A stretch of 64,000 nucleotides of DNA from contig JAHREC010000012.1 of assembly GCA_020081605.1 (NCBI GenBank), positions 105,347 through 169,346 of the forward strand, in the 5' to 3' direction. Under the pieces are notes generated by a model. The model was not told the origin of the DNA. It saw nothing but the letters and a program-made list of their open reading frames with translations, and made no database searches. Source of the stretch: Albifimbria verrucaria. Lineage: Eukaryota > Ascomycota > Sordariomycetes > Hypocreales > Stachybotryaceae. The translations under genes were made by a program, and so were the position numbers. Shown here piece by piece: positions 1-12,009 of this stretch (the stretch's first letter is position 1; each line of letters starts with the position of its first letter).

Positions 1-1768
1 GCCAACTCCCAAAGGCGGCTTCTCTACCTTTCCATAGGTAGAGTTCGTCCCGCACGCAGTACAAGTGTCTAAGGCCAGTTCCCACCAGTGGCCCTTCGCC
101 AGCTCATCTAGCATCTCGTAGGCTCAAAGGCGCTGCTCGTCGAAGCATCGATCCCGTCAGCGGGAGCGAGGCAGATGTGGTCAACCCTGGTTTTGTCCGG
201 TCAGATTCTTCACTCGCTCGCCAAAGCTGCTGCCGCAGTCCATGCTCCAGTAACCAAGCGGTGGAAATGGCGGGCGAGTGGCGGCAGGGAAAAACCCTTG
301 GAAGGAATCAGGGCTGTCTAGCAGCTTACCTTCAGGAGAAAAACCCCCGCGACCGGCCACCCGTTGTTTAGAAGAGCATGGCTTTCCGATGCCGCATGGC
401 TCTTGGTTCCGGCTGGGACGTATTGTCAGATAGCTTGTGCGGGAAGATGGCTCTCTGGGTCTTCTTCTGTTAACATTATAGGGTCGATAGGGAGCAACAA
501 ACAACGATAACCCAAGTGGCCTGAAAAATGGCCCCCTGCTAACAAGCCGCTAACAGCGCGAGGTGAAATTTTTAGGAGAGTTGTTTCAGAGATCGAAACG
601 CTGGAAACGCCAAGCTTCCGGGTAGGTGAATTAACCACCTTTCGAGCTCGGGGTGAATTTCGGGCCATCGATGAGGCCAAAAACTGCTCAAGTGATCCCC
701 TAAATTTTAAGCGGTCTAAACAATACAACACAAAGTGGGGATTAGGTTTGCCTCTAACGGGGCGCTATGATCTGACGGTAAACAACGGGAGAGGTTCGTT
801 AATTTTTCTTCGGCATATGGCTCTTAGCTATCTTGCCGAAATTCGGCTGGAAAGAGAGAATTGTTGTATGATTCATGAAGGCGGGATGTCCCCGTAATCA
901 CGGCAGTCGAAACCAAAGGGAAGCGGAAAACGAGGATTTGCCGCTTGCAAGAAAATGAATTATTTAAATTAATAGTCATAGTTAAGGCTACTTCACTCTA
1001 ATCTGCTCCTTAGGTATGTAATAAATTAACCTCGACAACCTCGCCTCATGTGATCTTCAACGCGCTCCTGCACTTACAGGGACCTATCTATATTAGACCT
1101 TCAGACACCACATCACTCTTCAACCACTCAATACGACATCATGCCCTCTTTGAGTTAATCTTTCATTTACCTTCATTGGTTCGAGGGCTTTTGCTAGGCT
1201 CATGTCCATGTCTATTGTGTCCTTCGGTCTGAAAGAGAGCTCCCGCGCCGTGCCTTTGCTGTTCTGTGGTAGAAAGACACACTATCACCTTTCGCTGTAT
1301 TGTGGGCAGCAAAGGGAAAGCGATCTTGCTCGTTCTTCTTCATCCAACCCCTTGACGGGTCACGCCCTCCAGGTGATGGCATGATTCCTTAGCGACAGTA
1401 GCAGCTCTTAATATGGGCGATAAATGTGATGATACGTTGAGGTCGACCCTTGGAGTTGGCTGCTCGAAGTAAGCGCAATTTCTTGGGGGCATCGGTAGGT
1501 TCGAGTTCAGTAACAGCTAGTCAATGGCTGCGCCCATCTGTGTTTGTGTTTTCCAGAATGACCCACCAAAGAAGCCTCTCGTTTCGACCATCAGGTTCTT
1601 ATAAATCTTAGCCCCTTGATCGGCAGAGATGACTGCTGTTGAATCAATGCTGGCCCACTTAACCAAGGGGAATAACAAAAAGCCGCGCCTAATATCCCAT
1701 AGTTTGTTTTCCCCATCCAGTCGAAGTTAACAGAAACATTATCTCTCTGAGCGACGAACTACCTCACG
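1..1768. other. Left-edge region without a supportable gene
   Basis: Only short overlapping reading frames occur here, none with a recognisable domain or convincing splice sites. No terminal repeats or tRNA-like fold were seen. It may be the flank of a gene or element lying outside the window. Confidence 0.4.
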
Positions 1769-2807
1769 ATGAAATCTCTATTCAGTCTCAGTCCTGAGCT
1801 TGTTGAATCTATAGCTAAACACCTTCGGACCAAAGACATCTGCTCACTACGCCTAACATGTCGACAAATGGAATCCAAGACGTGGAGGCTGTTCAGTAAG
1901 AACCACTTACCGTTTGGATGCATATTTGAGAATGAAAAATTAGAAACGCTCCTTAGATTTATAAAAGAGCACGAAGCACAGTCGCTTTGTAACTATCTAA
2001 ATATATCATGCTTCGGAGCAATCAACCCACAAAACGCAGAAGAATCTCATCGTCAACACCATGAAACAGATTCTATCGGTGGATAATGAATTCAGCCGCT
2101 GCTCTACTAGAACGAATAATCAATGCCCTTCCGGAATGCGAGACACTATACCTGAGTGGATTTCTCAAATACGGCAGTGCGCAGCGTTTGGGTGGACTCC
2201 AAACGAAGTCTTAGTGACGACGGAACGCACAGATTGTAAAGCAAAGGTTCAAAAGCATACTCGCGAAAATACCACTGGAGCGACTCACAGCACTCAATAT
2301 ATCTCTGTGCGGTATGGGGCCGAGTATTCGTCACTTAAGCTTTCTTCACATGCTCTTGATATTAAGCTCGAGCGAATCACTGAAAAGCTTAACAACACTA
2401 TCCATAGCGTTCGATACTAGTTCTATGGCACCCCTACGGATTTATAGGGATGTTATGACAAAGCTTAACGAATCAATGCCTGTTTTGCAATCTCTACGGC
2501 TGGACTTCCAAGGCGAAGGACGTGAGGAAACAACATCTCCCTATTTTTGAAGGCTCTTGCTTTTGACTCATTAATCTCCCTGGAGGTCAGCAATGCCTAT
2601 CTTAACAACAACACCATCAATTCAATAACCATGAATCGGAACGCGATTGAAAGAGTTCGTCTTATTAATGTTGAACTTGGCCCGCTAGAGGGATATATTT
2701 TCAATGACTCCATCAAGTTCACGCTATGTGAAGAGGAGGAAGAATTCACACTGATCACTGAAGCTGGCGTCTCGCTAAAGATCCCTATGCCTCGGAGGAG
2801 TCAATGA
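1769..2807 (+). pseudogene. F-box protein, broken
   Basis: The first roughly 40 residues form an F-box: the start MKSLFSLSPELVESIAKHL is followed by a segment ending LRLTCRQM. F-box proteins recruit substrates to SCF (Skp1-Cullin) ubiquitin ligases. The rest resembles the leucine-rich tail of fungal F-box proteins, for example LPECETLYLSGF near 2130 and SLRLDF near 2500. Reading it requires at least two frame changes: one near 2085, and one in the five-T run at 2544-2548 that separates SPYF from KALAFDS. There are also adjacent in-frame TAG TGA codons near 2210. The 3' end overlaps the tail of the convergent P450 relic. The F-box call is firm. I consider the gene dead, although the T-run shift alone could be an assembly error. 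The substrate cannot be inferred. Confidence 0.7.
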
Positions 2808-4693
2808 GATCAATCGACCCCTGCTCGACGAAGTTCGAGAACGGCATGGACCAAGATTAACTGGAGGATCTGGACAAGTTAAATATTCGTTTGCATGTTG
2901 ATAGATTGATAGATCGAAACCAATGTTGTCATTAATTTGTTGTAAGCACAACCATGCTGTAATCGCGATAGCAGTCATCGGTTCATTTGCTATCTCGCGT
3001 TCATAACTGCCATGAATCAGTGACATCGAGTCTTGGCTGGTCTGCCTTTCCCCTCCTGTTTCCTGAGAATCGAGAATCTCTTGGCTTTCCACAAGATCCA
3101 GGTGACGTCTTTCGAACCCAGGAGAAACTCTCAAATCATCAAATTGTCGAAATATGCCTGCTAGTGAGCAATATATCTGGAACAAAGCGAGAGATTCTCC
3201 AACGCAACTCCGGGAGCCTTTTCCGAATGGCACAAGGTACCGCTCCCGTTTGCGGATCTCATCCGGAACACCGATCCATCGCTTTGGATCGAACACGGTT
3301 GGATTGGGAAACAAATGGTTGTTTTGATGCCTTAAAAAGAAGTCAGCACTTGTGTCGATCAGGAACATATGATGGTAGCTGTGCAACTGACATTGTATGT
3401 GAGCTCATGCTCACCACGGTCCCTCATGGAAGAGCGAACCTCATTAAACACGGCGCCGGGTTGAGGGACCACACGAGGTAAACGTCCGGGAATACCGGGA
3501 TGAAGCCTAAACCACGTCAGAGTCTGTATGAGAGGTTGAAACCACCGTCTTTCTTCTGCCCCTTGAGCAGATATACTGCGAAATAATAACTCTGAACGAT
3601 AAGCGTACCTTAAAGATTCCTTAACAACTCCGCTTGGGTATGGTAGCTCCTGGAGAGTTGCCATATCCATGTTTTCTCCTGAAGGAAATGCTTCTCGTAA
3701 CTCTTTTATGACTTCTTCATAGTAGCTCCCGCAGTCTCCGCGGCTGCACCCGTCAATTGGAGGGCATCCGCGAACACAACCTCATCTGATAGAGGTTTTT
3801 GCCGGGTTAGCGCTGAGTGCTCTGTGGAACCGATGTCAAGCCGTTCATGAGATACAGTCCTTCGCTCCGGCATTTTCCCTAGCGCGACCACTTTTCGACT
3901 TCAGGAACGGTATTCCGCACCATCTGCAAAGTGTTCAACCACGATTTGTAGAAATGAAAAAGGGCAACCTGCACCCAGTCTGGAGTAATGGCGAGCAATA
4001 AACCCATGGATAGGGAATGTTTGGTACCATCCAGATCACAGTTAGACCATAGAAAGAAAATCCAGGAACCAACGGGCGAGAGAATACTCTATTCTCATAT
4101 CCACTGAAGAATATGCTCGAAAGTAACCATAAGCATCGAAAGGCTTATTCAGCTCTGAGTCCAATTTCTATTCAATAGACACGCAGAGCTTATTCAACCA
4201 TAGAAGTCACTCGAGCTCAGCAACCGAACGATGGGAGAAGAGGAGGCTGACCGCAGCTTGCTGTACACGATAGGCTTCTGTGTCGAGAACAGTATATTTG
4301 ATTAGGTCTCTCTAATGCTGCGACGTTTTGAGCAATTCTGAAGCGAGATAGTAAATATTGTTGTAGTCGTCGGGTGCCTTAAATGGACTTCATTCGGCAC
4401 CATACGAAGTACAGAGCTCGTGATACAATTGCCATCATTTGTTGAAATCTAGACGATGCTTGAGATGTTTCATATTTAGCATTGTACGTTTTATAAAGCT
4501 TAGATCCGAGAGTGCCATCCTTGATTCCATGGTAGCACAAGATGGAAGGTCCAGATATAAACCATAAGGAAGTGCCTGGCACCTTTGAGAGTCGGTGTAG
4601 AGACCTCCGATAGATGATGCATAGTGCCATGTAGAACAGTAATACGGCGATATAGCCTGCCCACAGGATTATAGCAAACTTGAGCGCCATGGT
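2775..4693 (-). pseudogene. Cytochrome P450, degenerate
   Basis: This is a haem-thiolate monooxygenase relic. In gene order I see an N-terminal membrane anchor starting at 4693 (MALKFAIILWAGYIAVLLF) followed by a proline-hinge-like KVPG. A mid-protein segment reads LLFSHRSVAELE near 4200. The K-helix ExxR is in KESLR near 3620, the PERW-like DPKRW near 3290, and the haem loop FGKGSRSCVG near 3230 with the ligand Cys intact. The pieces lie in different frames with stop codons between 4330 and 3700, so no continuous protein can be read. It lies downstream of, and on the same strand as, the ABA3-like gene at 5406-6569, as expected for a tailoring enzyme of a terpenoid cluster. The N-terminal and haem segments resemble fungal P450s acting on sesquiterpenoids, but I cannot assign a CYP family. 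Confidence 0.85.
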
Positions 4694-5405
4694 TAGATGA
4701 CAGTTTAATAGGAGTACGCTATGCCAACACGAGTCTGGCGAGGTGATGCGTAGTAGCCCTTCTGTTGGATTTTCGAAAGTACCGTGACAGCAATGTAGCA
4801 CCTTATATACTTCAGAAGGGAAGGGAAGGCGGGAAACATATTCTTTACTTTCTTATTCCATACTGTAGTATTTTAAATTCGTTGCACTTCCTGCGTTTCA
4901 CTTACTGTACCGTACTGCCGGTGGTGCGAACGACTGAACGTCCCCTAGCTCCCAGTCAGTGTACGTAATATACCGACCCACGCTAACATATTATTCTATC
5001 CGCATTATAGGTGTGTGCCACCGTTGTAAAATCATGAAAATACCGCAAACCATGGAACCAGTGCCCCACTGTATTCCAAGGCAAACCGATGGCAGATCAA
5101 ACCAGAACATCTTGATTTCTGTCACAAGACTACTATATAGTGAAGTATGTAACACGTATACATTGGTGTACGTCAGTTTTCAAGAGCCTCATCAATTCTA
5201 AATCGTAGTATATAGTTTGGTAAACAATCAGCTTCCTCTCTATACTATCTTTGTTCTTGAATTTGGGAGCGTCTGAGTATAACGATTGGTTTAACTAAGC
5301 TAAAAGTGGAGAAAAGGCGCCAATTTACAAGCTCATTCCGAATGAAGAGAGGAAGGTGATTTTTACCGAACTGTATATATAGCAAGGAAACACCCTCGAC
5401 TGTTG
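4694..5405. other. Intergenic, P450 relic to ABA3-like gene
   Basis: No supportable gene. This stretch is upstream of the P450 relic and downstream of the ABA3-like gene, and holds only short spurious frames. Confidence 0.5.
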
Positions 5406-6569
5406 CTAATTAGGCGTACGCTCTCGGTTGGATAAGGGAACTATCTCAAGCTCTAGGAAAGCAAATTCCATACGCATTTCCAGTGCTTCAATAGCAATTC
5501 TCCACTTCTCGTTGCATAGGCCGCATAGCTGGACGCCACCGAACTGGCCCGAGGATTCAGCGCCATGGCTCTCCCAATACCGGTAACAGTCGCAGTTCTC
5601 GCCGCTCTCTAGCATTTCGGCCAGTGCGTCAGTTTGAAGGGCATGGCCTTCCTCCGGAATGAATTCGTAACCTTCCTGTTCCTCGGAGAGTACCTCATGA
5701 ATTGCATCAATCCTATGCCAGAGGTTGTAGTTCTGACGGTTTTCAGTCATAGTGCTTTCAGCCTCGGGCTGTCCGATCATCAGGCCATCCTCATTGAAGC
5801 AATATTGCCGCATTAACGTTTGTATCGGACCCGCGAATTGTCGGATCAAATTGAGGGAAATCAAATAAGGCTTAGACCTAGCCAAGCCTGTATCCAAAGC
5901 CCAGAGGAGCTTGTCCAAGCTATCTTTGACGTAGGCAAAGTTGAAAGCCACCGCATCGTAGAGCATATTTCCAATCTCAGATAGTATCCTGATCTCATGC
6001 TCTTCGAACCAATAATCGTTAATGTTGTTGCATGTTATCGCTGCAGCGATTGTCGTAGGTAGCAGAGAGTATTTATCGCGTATGCGATACCAGTTCTCTG
6101 GAGAGCATGCAATAGCATTGATGCAGCGACCAATTAGCTTTGCATTCCCTCGAGGCATTGATTTTCCCGCCGCTATTGAGAGAAAGTGGCGATACCCACG
6201 TCCTATTTCTTCATAGCAAGGAGTGCCTTTGAAGAGAATATCCATCAATACGCCAACGTCGTACCCAAGCACGCGATCGTCAGTAGCTATATCGACTAGG
6301 TCTCCACGAAATTGAGCAATGGTTGCGATGATGATAATGCGCACGAAAGCGATGTATCTGTTCTCGTTTGTGCAGTATGGGATGACGTATCGTGTATACT
6401 TCCATGCATAGGTATATATATCCTTGATGAAATCTACGGATAAGTTAAGGGATTTGAGATGATCGAGGTCATTCGCTATTTCCGATGGATAGGTCCATTG
6501 ATGTCTGCTTTCAATTGATATGCTGAGGCTATCGAATATCGCAGTCGGGTCCGGATTATGCTTCGCCAT
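5406..6569 (-). CDS. ABA3-like (alpha-ionylideneethane synthase-like) protein
   Basis: An intact 387-residue single-exon frame. The central 250 residues match my recollection of the fungal ABA3 family. Landmarks are AWKYTRYVIPYCTNENRYI (about residues 54-72), QFRGDLVD, LGYDVGVLMDILF, SPENWYRIRD, WALD, FAGPIQTLMRQYCF and a C-terminal Cys pair region with FGGVQLCGLC. ABA3 of Botrytis converts farnesyl diphosphate to alpha-ionylideneethane in abscisic acid biosynthesis and lacks the classical DDxxD and NSE metal motifs; none is evident here either. The segment between DAVAFN and FAYVKDSLDKLLWALD looks shorter than I remember for the family, perhaps by about ten residues, which could affect activity. 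The start follows an AT-rich leader, and stops bound the frame. The neighbouring same-strand P450 relic supports a former terpenoid cluster. The product is unknown; the assignment rests on recognition, not a search. Confidence 0.7.
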   Translation of the reverse strand: MAKHNPDPTAIFDSLSISIESRHQWTYPSEIANDLDHLKSLNLSVDFIKDIYTYAWKYTRYVIPYCTNENRYIAFVRIIIIATIAQFRGDLVDIATDDRVLGYDVGVLMDILFKGTPCYEEIGRGYRHFLSIAAGKSMPRGNAKLIGRCINAIACSPENWYRIRDKYSLLPTTIAAAITCNNINDYWFEEHEIRILSEIGNMLYDAVAFNFAYVKDSLDKLLWALDTGLARSKPYLISLNLIRQFAGPIQTLMRQYCFNEDGLMIGQPEAESTMTENRQNYNLWHRIDAIHEVLSEEQEGYEFIPEEGHALQTDALAEMLESGENCDCYRYWESHGAESSGQFGGVQLCGLCNEKWRIAIEALEMRMEFAFLELEIVPLSNRERTPN

Positions 6570-7409
6570 TTTTATTAGACAATTACTGATGGCCTTTGAT
6601 GCTATCGTATGTATCGTACGATAAGGTATTTCGTAGTTGCATTACATCCCCGTCTCAAACGGATATTACGTTCCATGATGCCCATTATATAAAGTAAGAT
6701 GGTGTATGCATTCCATTCTACAGAATCCTTGCCAGTATCCGACACTAACTAGTTACGCTAGTTTAGCTGGATCCAGAATCGGGTCAATGCCCCGGCCAAG
6801 TAATGGAACAGAGTGGGTACAATGGAGACTCAATATTTTACGAATCTCAGAAGAGAGGAGTAGTGGGGTCTGCTCATCCCCGGCTACTCCGTACGAAGCG
6901 CCCACCACAGATGCTTCGCATGACACTGTATAAATGGCCTCAGGTATTAGATGCTATGGCAGACTGTAAAATACCGCTTGGTCCCTAATTTCTGTACATA
7001 TTGCCCATTTCTCTATGATATGTTTATTAGCTTGAATTGCATGGGTATCTAGTTTAATGATTGCATACCCAGATCAAACTCATGTCGAGCAGCTCCATTC
7101 ACAATCTATGTTCCGAGCCTGCACCGCCCACGATTTTAGCGCAGTCTCGCCAGGAACTAAAAGAAAAAACTTACCAAGAGCTTTTCGATGTCTTCTGGGG
7201 CGTCAGACGGCGGATCATGCGAGGTTCCAGCGCCCCACCGACTTACGTCGCAGTTGCCGTCGTCACTGCTCCATCCGACTCCTCCGGCGTCGAACATTAC
7301 ACCATATTTCTTGAACATCACATTATAATCTTGTTCTTTCTGAGGCCAGTCACGTTTCTTAATCCGATGATCTAAGAATTGGATGTCAATATCATATGGG
7401 AGCTTATCC
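6570..7409. other. Intergenic, upstream of the ABA3-like gene
   Basis: Nothing convincing is coded here. A short palindromic AT-rich block (cgatacatacgatag and its complement) lies near 6600-6625, just upstream of the ABA3-like start. It could be a promoter element, but I have no support beyond its position. Confidence 0.4.
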
Positions 7410-8278
7410 TTAGGAATGTTGATGGTAGTTCCCCACTAGAGTTTGGACATCATTATTAGCGACAGATTCATCCAGGCTACATAGTCTGGGAACTTCCTCA
7501 GACGCGTCAGGACATACTGGATGCAAAGTAAGCTCGGTAGGGGTTGTTCTGGCAACCACTTGATCTTCGTCGTCTAAAACATTAATCAGTGGTGCAAACC
7601 CCTCTTTCCAGCCACCGAACTCTAGGATTTTGATTTTACATGTTCCCATAGCGAATGCCGCCGGCGTAGAGGTGGTAGTACCCGCGCAACTGCTATCTTG
7701 AAACGATGTACAAACAATAACTTCCCCATTATCCATGGTCGTCGTCGCTGGTTTGAATGAGGCTAAGGAAAGTCACTCATGCGCTACCGTATATTGAAGG
7801 CTTCATGCTACTCACTACTTGGTGCGGTAGACGTGGCAGACGTGATAGACTCGCTCAATATTGACTTTTGCGTAACCCATTTAGGAAGAGACCATGTCCA
7901 TGGTTGTACGAAGGTGGAAATCGTGGTATGTATGGGGAGAAAAGAAGTACTTGAGAGAGCGTGGGTTGTTTTAGCCAGAGACGCATTATGGTCAGTGGCT
8001 CCTGTAGACAGGCAGGTGCTTGGTAGTGATGCTGTGTTATCTGTCGCTGTCGCTGTCGCTGTCCCTCCAGTATGGCCTGAGTTAGTCGAGGAGAGTGAAG
8101 ACCCTGTTAGAATGTCAGGGGTCAGGCTACTGATATCGGAGGGTTGGGGAACAGCGGAGATATAATCGCTGCTAATGCACTGAGACGTAGGGACGATGAG
8201 GGTATAGGGGTCTGCTGCTACATGTGTACTTTCAATGCTGCTACTCGAAAGCGCGCTTGGAGGACCAGTGCTAATCAA
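7410..8278 (-). CDS. Ser/Thr-rich protein, fragmentary
   Basis: Two frames lie in series. The upstream one (8278-7808) is a Ser/Thr/Ala-rich stretch of about 155 residues with runs such as TATATATDNT, typical of O-glycosylated fungal cell-wall or secreted proteins. The downstream one (7736-7410, about 108 residues) has several cysteines (ICTSFQDSSCAGTT-type composition, FAMGTCKIKILEF, HPVCPD) and better complexity. An intron or frameshift near 7740-7810 probably joins them. No signal peptide is visible at the available start, so the true 5' end may be further upstream or lost. No family recognised. Confidence 0.35.
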
Positions 8279-9595
8279 TGGTATTTGTAGGGCTCAAAAG
8301 AGTAGTGATACAATGTTGAGAGGTGAATGGGAGTAAGGCCGAAACTGGGCTGCCAGAGGTCATCCTGGATGTATAGAGTATCTCTTCTTCTCTTTGTGTT
8401 TTTCCTTGTTGAGCAAGTTCCCACTGATGTGATGGATTCTAAGCCGATCAATTCAAGCGTGTAAAGATATTAGAGAGTTCCTGGCTGTATCTTGTGATAA
8501 TCCATGTGGTAATGCGAATCTTTTTTCTGTTATTTTGAGTTCTTTATGTAGAGGAAAGAGACGCATCGCAATATTGAGGGCCATTTCACTGATCATGGGG
8601 GAAAATAGGTTCTGATTTAATATCAAGAACTCAGGGCAGGATGTCACTCAATACTCGATAACGGAAATATAAATCTATAGCTAATAACAACTTGAAGTCT
8701 AATTATAGCCGCCCTACACGGAATATAGTGAGAAGCTTGCTATCAGACACGATAACATAGAGTAAAAATATAGTCAGCGTTTCAGGCGGCATATGGCTGG
8801 CGTCGCACCAGTAATCTAGAAGTATTTATAAAAAAGAACATGAATTAAGGTATATAGTACGTAGGGTAGCTGCTTTCTTCTGCTGTCTTTGTATCTATCG
8901 CTTTTGTTCATTCCAAAATGGCAAGAATCTGTAGCATTGCATTAAGACGAAAGATCCATCGAGCTTTGTTTTATCTGTCCAAGATCTGGCAACCGCTATG
9001 TTTTTCTAAGTTTAGGTATTCCACAACAAGGTTGTAATCAACAGCATTTCACATCCTAGATATATAAGGGAAGTCCTGCCAAGCAAATATCCTAACTTTC
9101 ATACGAACATAATCTGAGCATCCGCTGGGGAAGAAAGGCAAAACGAACAATTTAATCAGTGGGAGCAGCTTCAAGTGTACTCAATGGTTATATCTTCATT
9201 TTTCAGGTTAATAGTTTCAGTCTATAGCTGTATAATTTCTAAAATGGGGTATTGTCATGGGTTTGATATTTCATTCTTATCTTAGTTCTACAAGCATGTA
9301 GACAATTGCATCAGAGATTTTATGTCCGAGTATGCCAATGACTACTGTATAAAACTGAGTCTAATTATACCAGTGTCGAAGTACCTTTTCAGGTATTTTC
9401 TCCGGTAAGTTCACCTCCGTTCTAAACAAAAAGAAATACTAAAGTAAGTAAGTAGGGTTAGGATTAGATCCTTCTCATATGCACCTAGCCCGCAGCTCCT
9501 CTATTTGGCCCAACTCCTATAGGATAATTTTAATTATTATCCAAAAATTATTTTATAACTATCAAGGTCTACTCTTCATCCTTCTTCGACATATG
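8279..9595. other. AT-rich intergenic region
   Basis: Roughly 1.3 kb, strongly AT-rich, with no frame I can support and no inverted repeats that I could find. Confidence 0.5.
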
Positions 9596-10642
9596 TCAAT
9601 GCTGGTAAAGGCTGTTATATGGAGGATATATATCCGTGTCTCCCAAACTGCATGATGACCAAGAATTAATGGTCATTTTCTTTGCGTTGAACTCAGAGTC
9701 GGGACTCATCAGCTCAGCGGAAACAAACTGCGGTAGAGATGATAAAGCTTCATCCGTGACCAATTTCAACGAAGATTCCATTTCCTTGATCATGCGATGC
9801 ATCTCTCGAACAGCAGCGGGTGTGCTGAGCAAGTGATTTGCCCTATATGCGATAATGCGTGCTTTATAGCTGTCCAACATGCGCTTCAGCTCTGTAGCCA
9901 GGTAATTTGTATGGAACGAGGAGTCCGCTTTGAGAGTCTCTTGCGTGAGCTTCCGTGCCTCGTCGTGAAGGTTGCGTTCTTCGTAGCCCTCGACCATGCG
10001 CCCTATCCATAGAGTAAGGGGACCTTGGTAGAGCAAGTAATGTTTTCTATACGCGATGAAAGTCTCCTGTGTGAGCTTCCATGCCTCGTCATGAAGGTTG
10101 CGTGCTTTATAATCATCAAGCATGCGCTCTATCCATGGAAGAATAGGACCTTCGTGGAGCGAGTAGTGTTCTCTATAGGAGATGAAAGTCTCTTGCAAGA
10201 GCTTCCCGTGCCTCGTCATGAAGGTTGCGTGCTTTGTAACCATCAAGCATGCGCTCTATCCATGGAAGAATAGGACCTTCGTGGAGCGGGTAACGCTCTC
10301 TATAGGAGATGAAAGTCTCCTGTGTAAGATTCCATGCCCTTTCAGGTTTGAGTTTTGTCCACGCGTGGATCACATGTACGCAGAAAGTATCCTGCGCAAC
10401 CAGCCAAATCTCGTTGTATTTGTGCCGTGCGTTGGATGCGTTGATCATCTTCTGAGCGGCGAGACGGTTTGCGCCGAGCTGAACACTTGCTTCGATAATA
10501 TCCGAAGCGGTGAGGGAGATTCATCGAGCAGATTATCTGTTTTCGTAATGTGCTTTATCAATGGAACAAGCAGAAGTGCGCTGGGCGAGCGGTCGGCTCC
10601 ATGTGCGCTCAAAGTCCCGTCGTCGTGTAAACTTGATGTCAT
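9596..10642 (-). CDS. TPR-repeat protein (frameshifted)
   Basis: The start at 10642 gives an N-terminal segment of about 60 residues, followed by tandem 42-residue units of the kinesin-light-chain TPR type. A unit reads like EGPILPWIERMLDGYKARN then LHDEARKLTQETFISYRE; the ends of successive units are about 126 bp apart (near 9954, 10078 and 10205). TPRs are protein-protein interaction scaffolds, and in fungi such arrays often form the sensor part of NLR-type proteins, but no nucleotide-binding domain is visible here. Two single-base lesions break it. A base seems missing at 10502-10503, between SPLR and IIEASVQLG. An extra C at 10205-10207 is obvious because the sister units have CC where this one has CCC. 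With both allowed for, about 349 residues are readable. The C-terminus is unit-like but diverged. Confidence 0.65.
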
Positions 10643-10983
10643 AATGATCAGATTCGTGCGAGTTTACACAATGATATGGTTTGACACCTGGCGCGCTAAA
10701 TCGAGAAGGAGAGGGGCTTGAACGTCTTATCTATGATCGTGAATCGGCCTACCCATGGGCCAGAAGGTAGCTTCCAGTGGGGCTAGCAATATCCAGCGTA
10801 TCCTACGCTAAATTAGTGTTAAGGCCGGAGACCACCCACAATCTTCTAACCTTTCTTTCTTTTCTTTCTTCCGCCTTTCTCCAAGATTTGCCGAACACCT
10901 CACCACTACGCTTATGCTTTAGCGAGCCTTAGCGCTCCTTTCCTCTAGTAAATTGAAACAACTGCTTCCATTATCCGCGTATC

Positions 10984-11199
10984 TTACTCGAATACAAAGA
11001 ACCGGTTGGCCGTTCCATCACCGGTGGAGTTGCCAGGCATGTAGTTGAGCGGCATATCAATCTCGCCGCATCCTAAAGGACATGGCAAGCATGGAATTTT
11101 TGACGATAAAATTTGCGATGCTTGAACTGCAACTGTCAGACACAGAATCAAGGCGAGACCATATGAAACAATGCTGTTTCCAAACAAGTATTTCACCAT
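10984..11199 (-). CDS. Putative small secreted protein, 71 aa
   Basis: The frame starts MVKYLFGNSIVS and runs into a hydrophobic core (YGLALILCLTVAV) with a plausible signal-peptidase site after QAS at about residue 28. The mature part is about 43 residues with three cysteines (IPCLPCPLGCGE), a putative N-glycosylation site (NST) and a short hydrophilic tail. Small Cys-containing secreted proteins are common in plant- or insect-associated fungi, but nothing else supports the call and the frame is short. It could also be the first exon of a longer gene. Confidence 0.35.
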   Translation of the reverse strand: MVKYLFGNSIVSYGLALILCLTVAVQASQILSSKIPCLPCPLGCGEIDMPLNYMPGNSTGDGTANRFFVFE

Positions 11200-12009
11200 C
11201 GCCCGAATGGCTGTAATTATTCTATCAATGTGCTAGCAAAAGCACACTGGCTGCTTTGACGCACAAGCAAGACAATTTGAAGGCAGGTGCTGCTGGGCCG
11301 TTTACCAGCAGAATGCAGCAAATAGAATACCAAGACAAATTTATTGGGCAAGTGGCACTGGGAAGTCCTGACGCGTATTCTGGCAGGTGTTGAGTAAAGG
11401 CCCTGCTCCCGTGATGTAACGAAATTGCACTCGTGCTCCGCACAAGTTAAGAGGTTATTTTCCCGCCACCCGCCACCCGCCCCCGAAGGAATAATTTGTC
11501 GGTATTGCAGTTCTGTCTATCAATATATTGTCGTTTACGATCCCCATTCTGCTACAGAAATGCCGAGATCAAGTGGAAGATAAAATATAAGAGAACCTAC
11601 GAGATTTAAACAATACCAGCCCTTAACAAACATGCCCTATCACCAGTGGATCATGTCCGTTCGGATGCTGTAGTTTGAGGCAGAAAATGCCTCCCCTATC
11701 TATGCTGAGAAGAAGCAAGACGACATGGCGCAGCGGGGTATTGAAAACAGGCGAAGTGGGGTAACATTGTTAAAAACAAAGGGCGATTCGTCGGAGTTCC
11801 AACATGATTAGGCAGAATTTGGGGTTACAAACACAGGCCGACGTCACCCATGCAGGCATTTCCCCATTTTCTCCCACCAAACAGCTTGTTGAGACCGCCA
11901 CTGGGCTAAGCACCTTGAAAATTCAGGAGTCTTTGCTCTAGTTCATCCTATTCCTGTTCGCTTCAGCTTGGGTGTGGAAACATACCACAGGGACTGTCCA
12001 GCAGTCCAG
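11200..12009. other. Intergenic, no gene seen
   Basis: This stretch contains C-rich microsatellite-like sequence near 11465 (cccgccacccgccacccgcc). No coding frame I can support. Confidence 0.45.

Noticed and set aside
8030..8075. gctgtc repeats as a regulatory microsatellite
   Set aside because: They encode the Thr/Ala run of the Ser/Thr-rich protein on the other strand and need no further explanation.
10182..10721. 179-residue plus-strand frame
   Set aside because: Antisense shadow of the TPR repeats; its internal repetition mirrors the 126-bp units.
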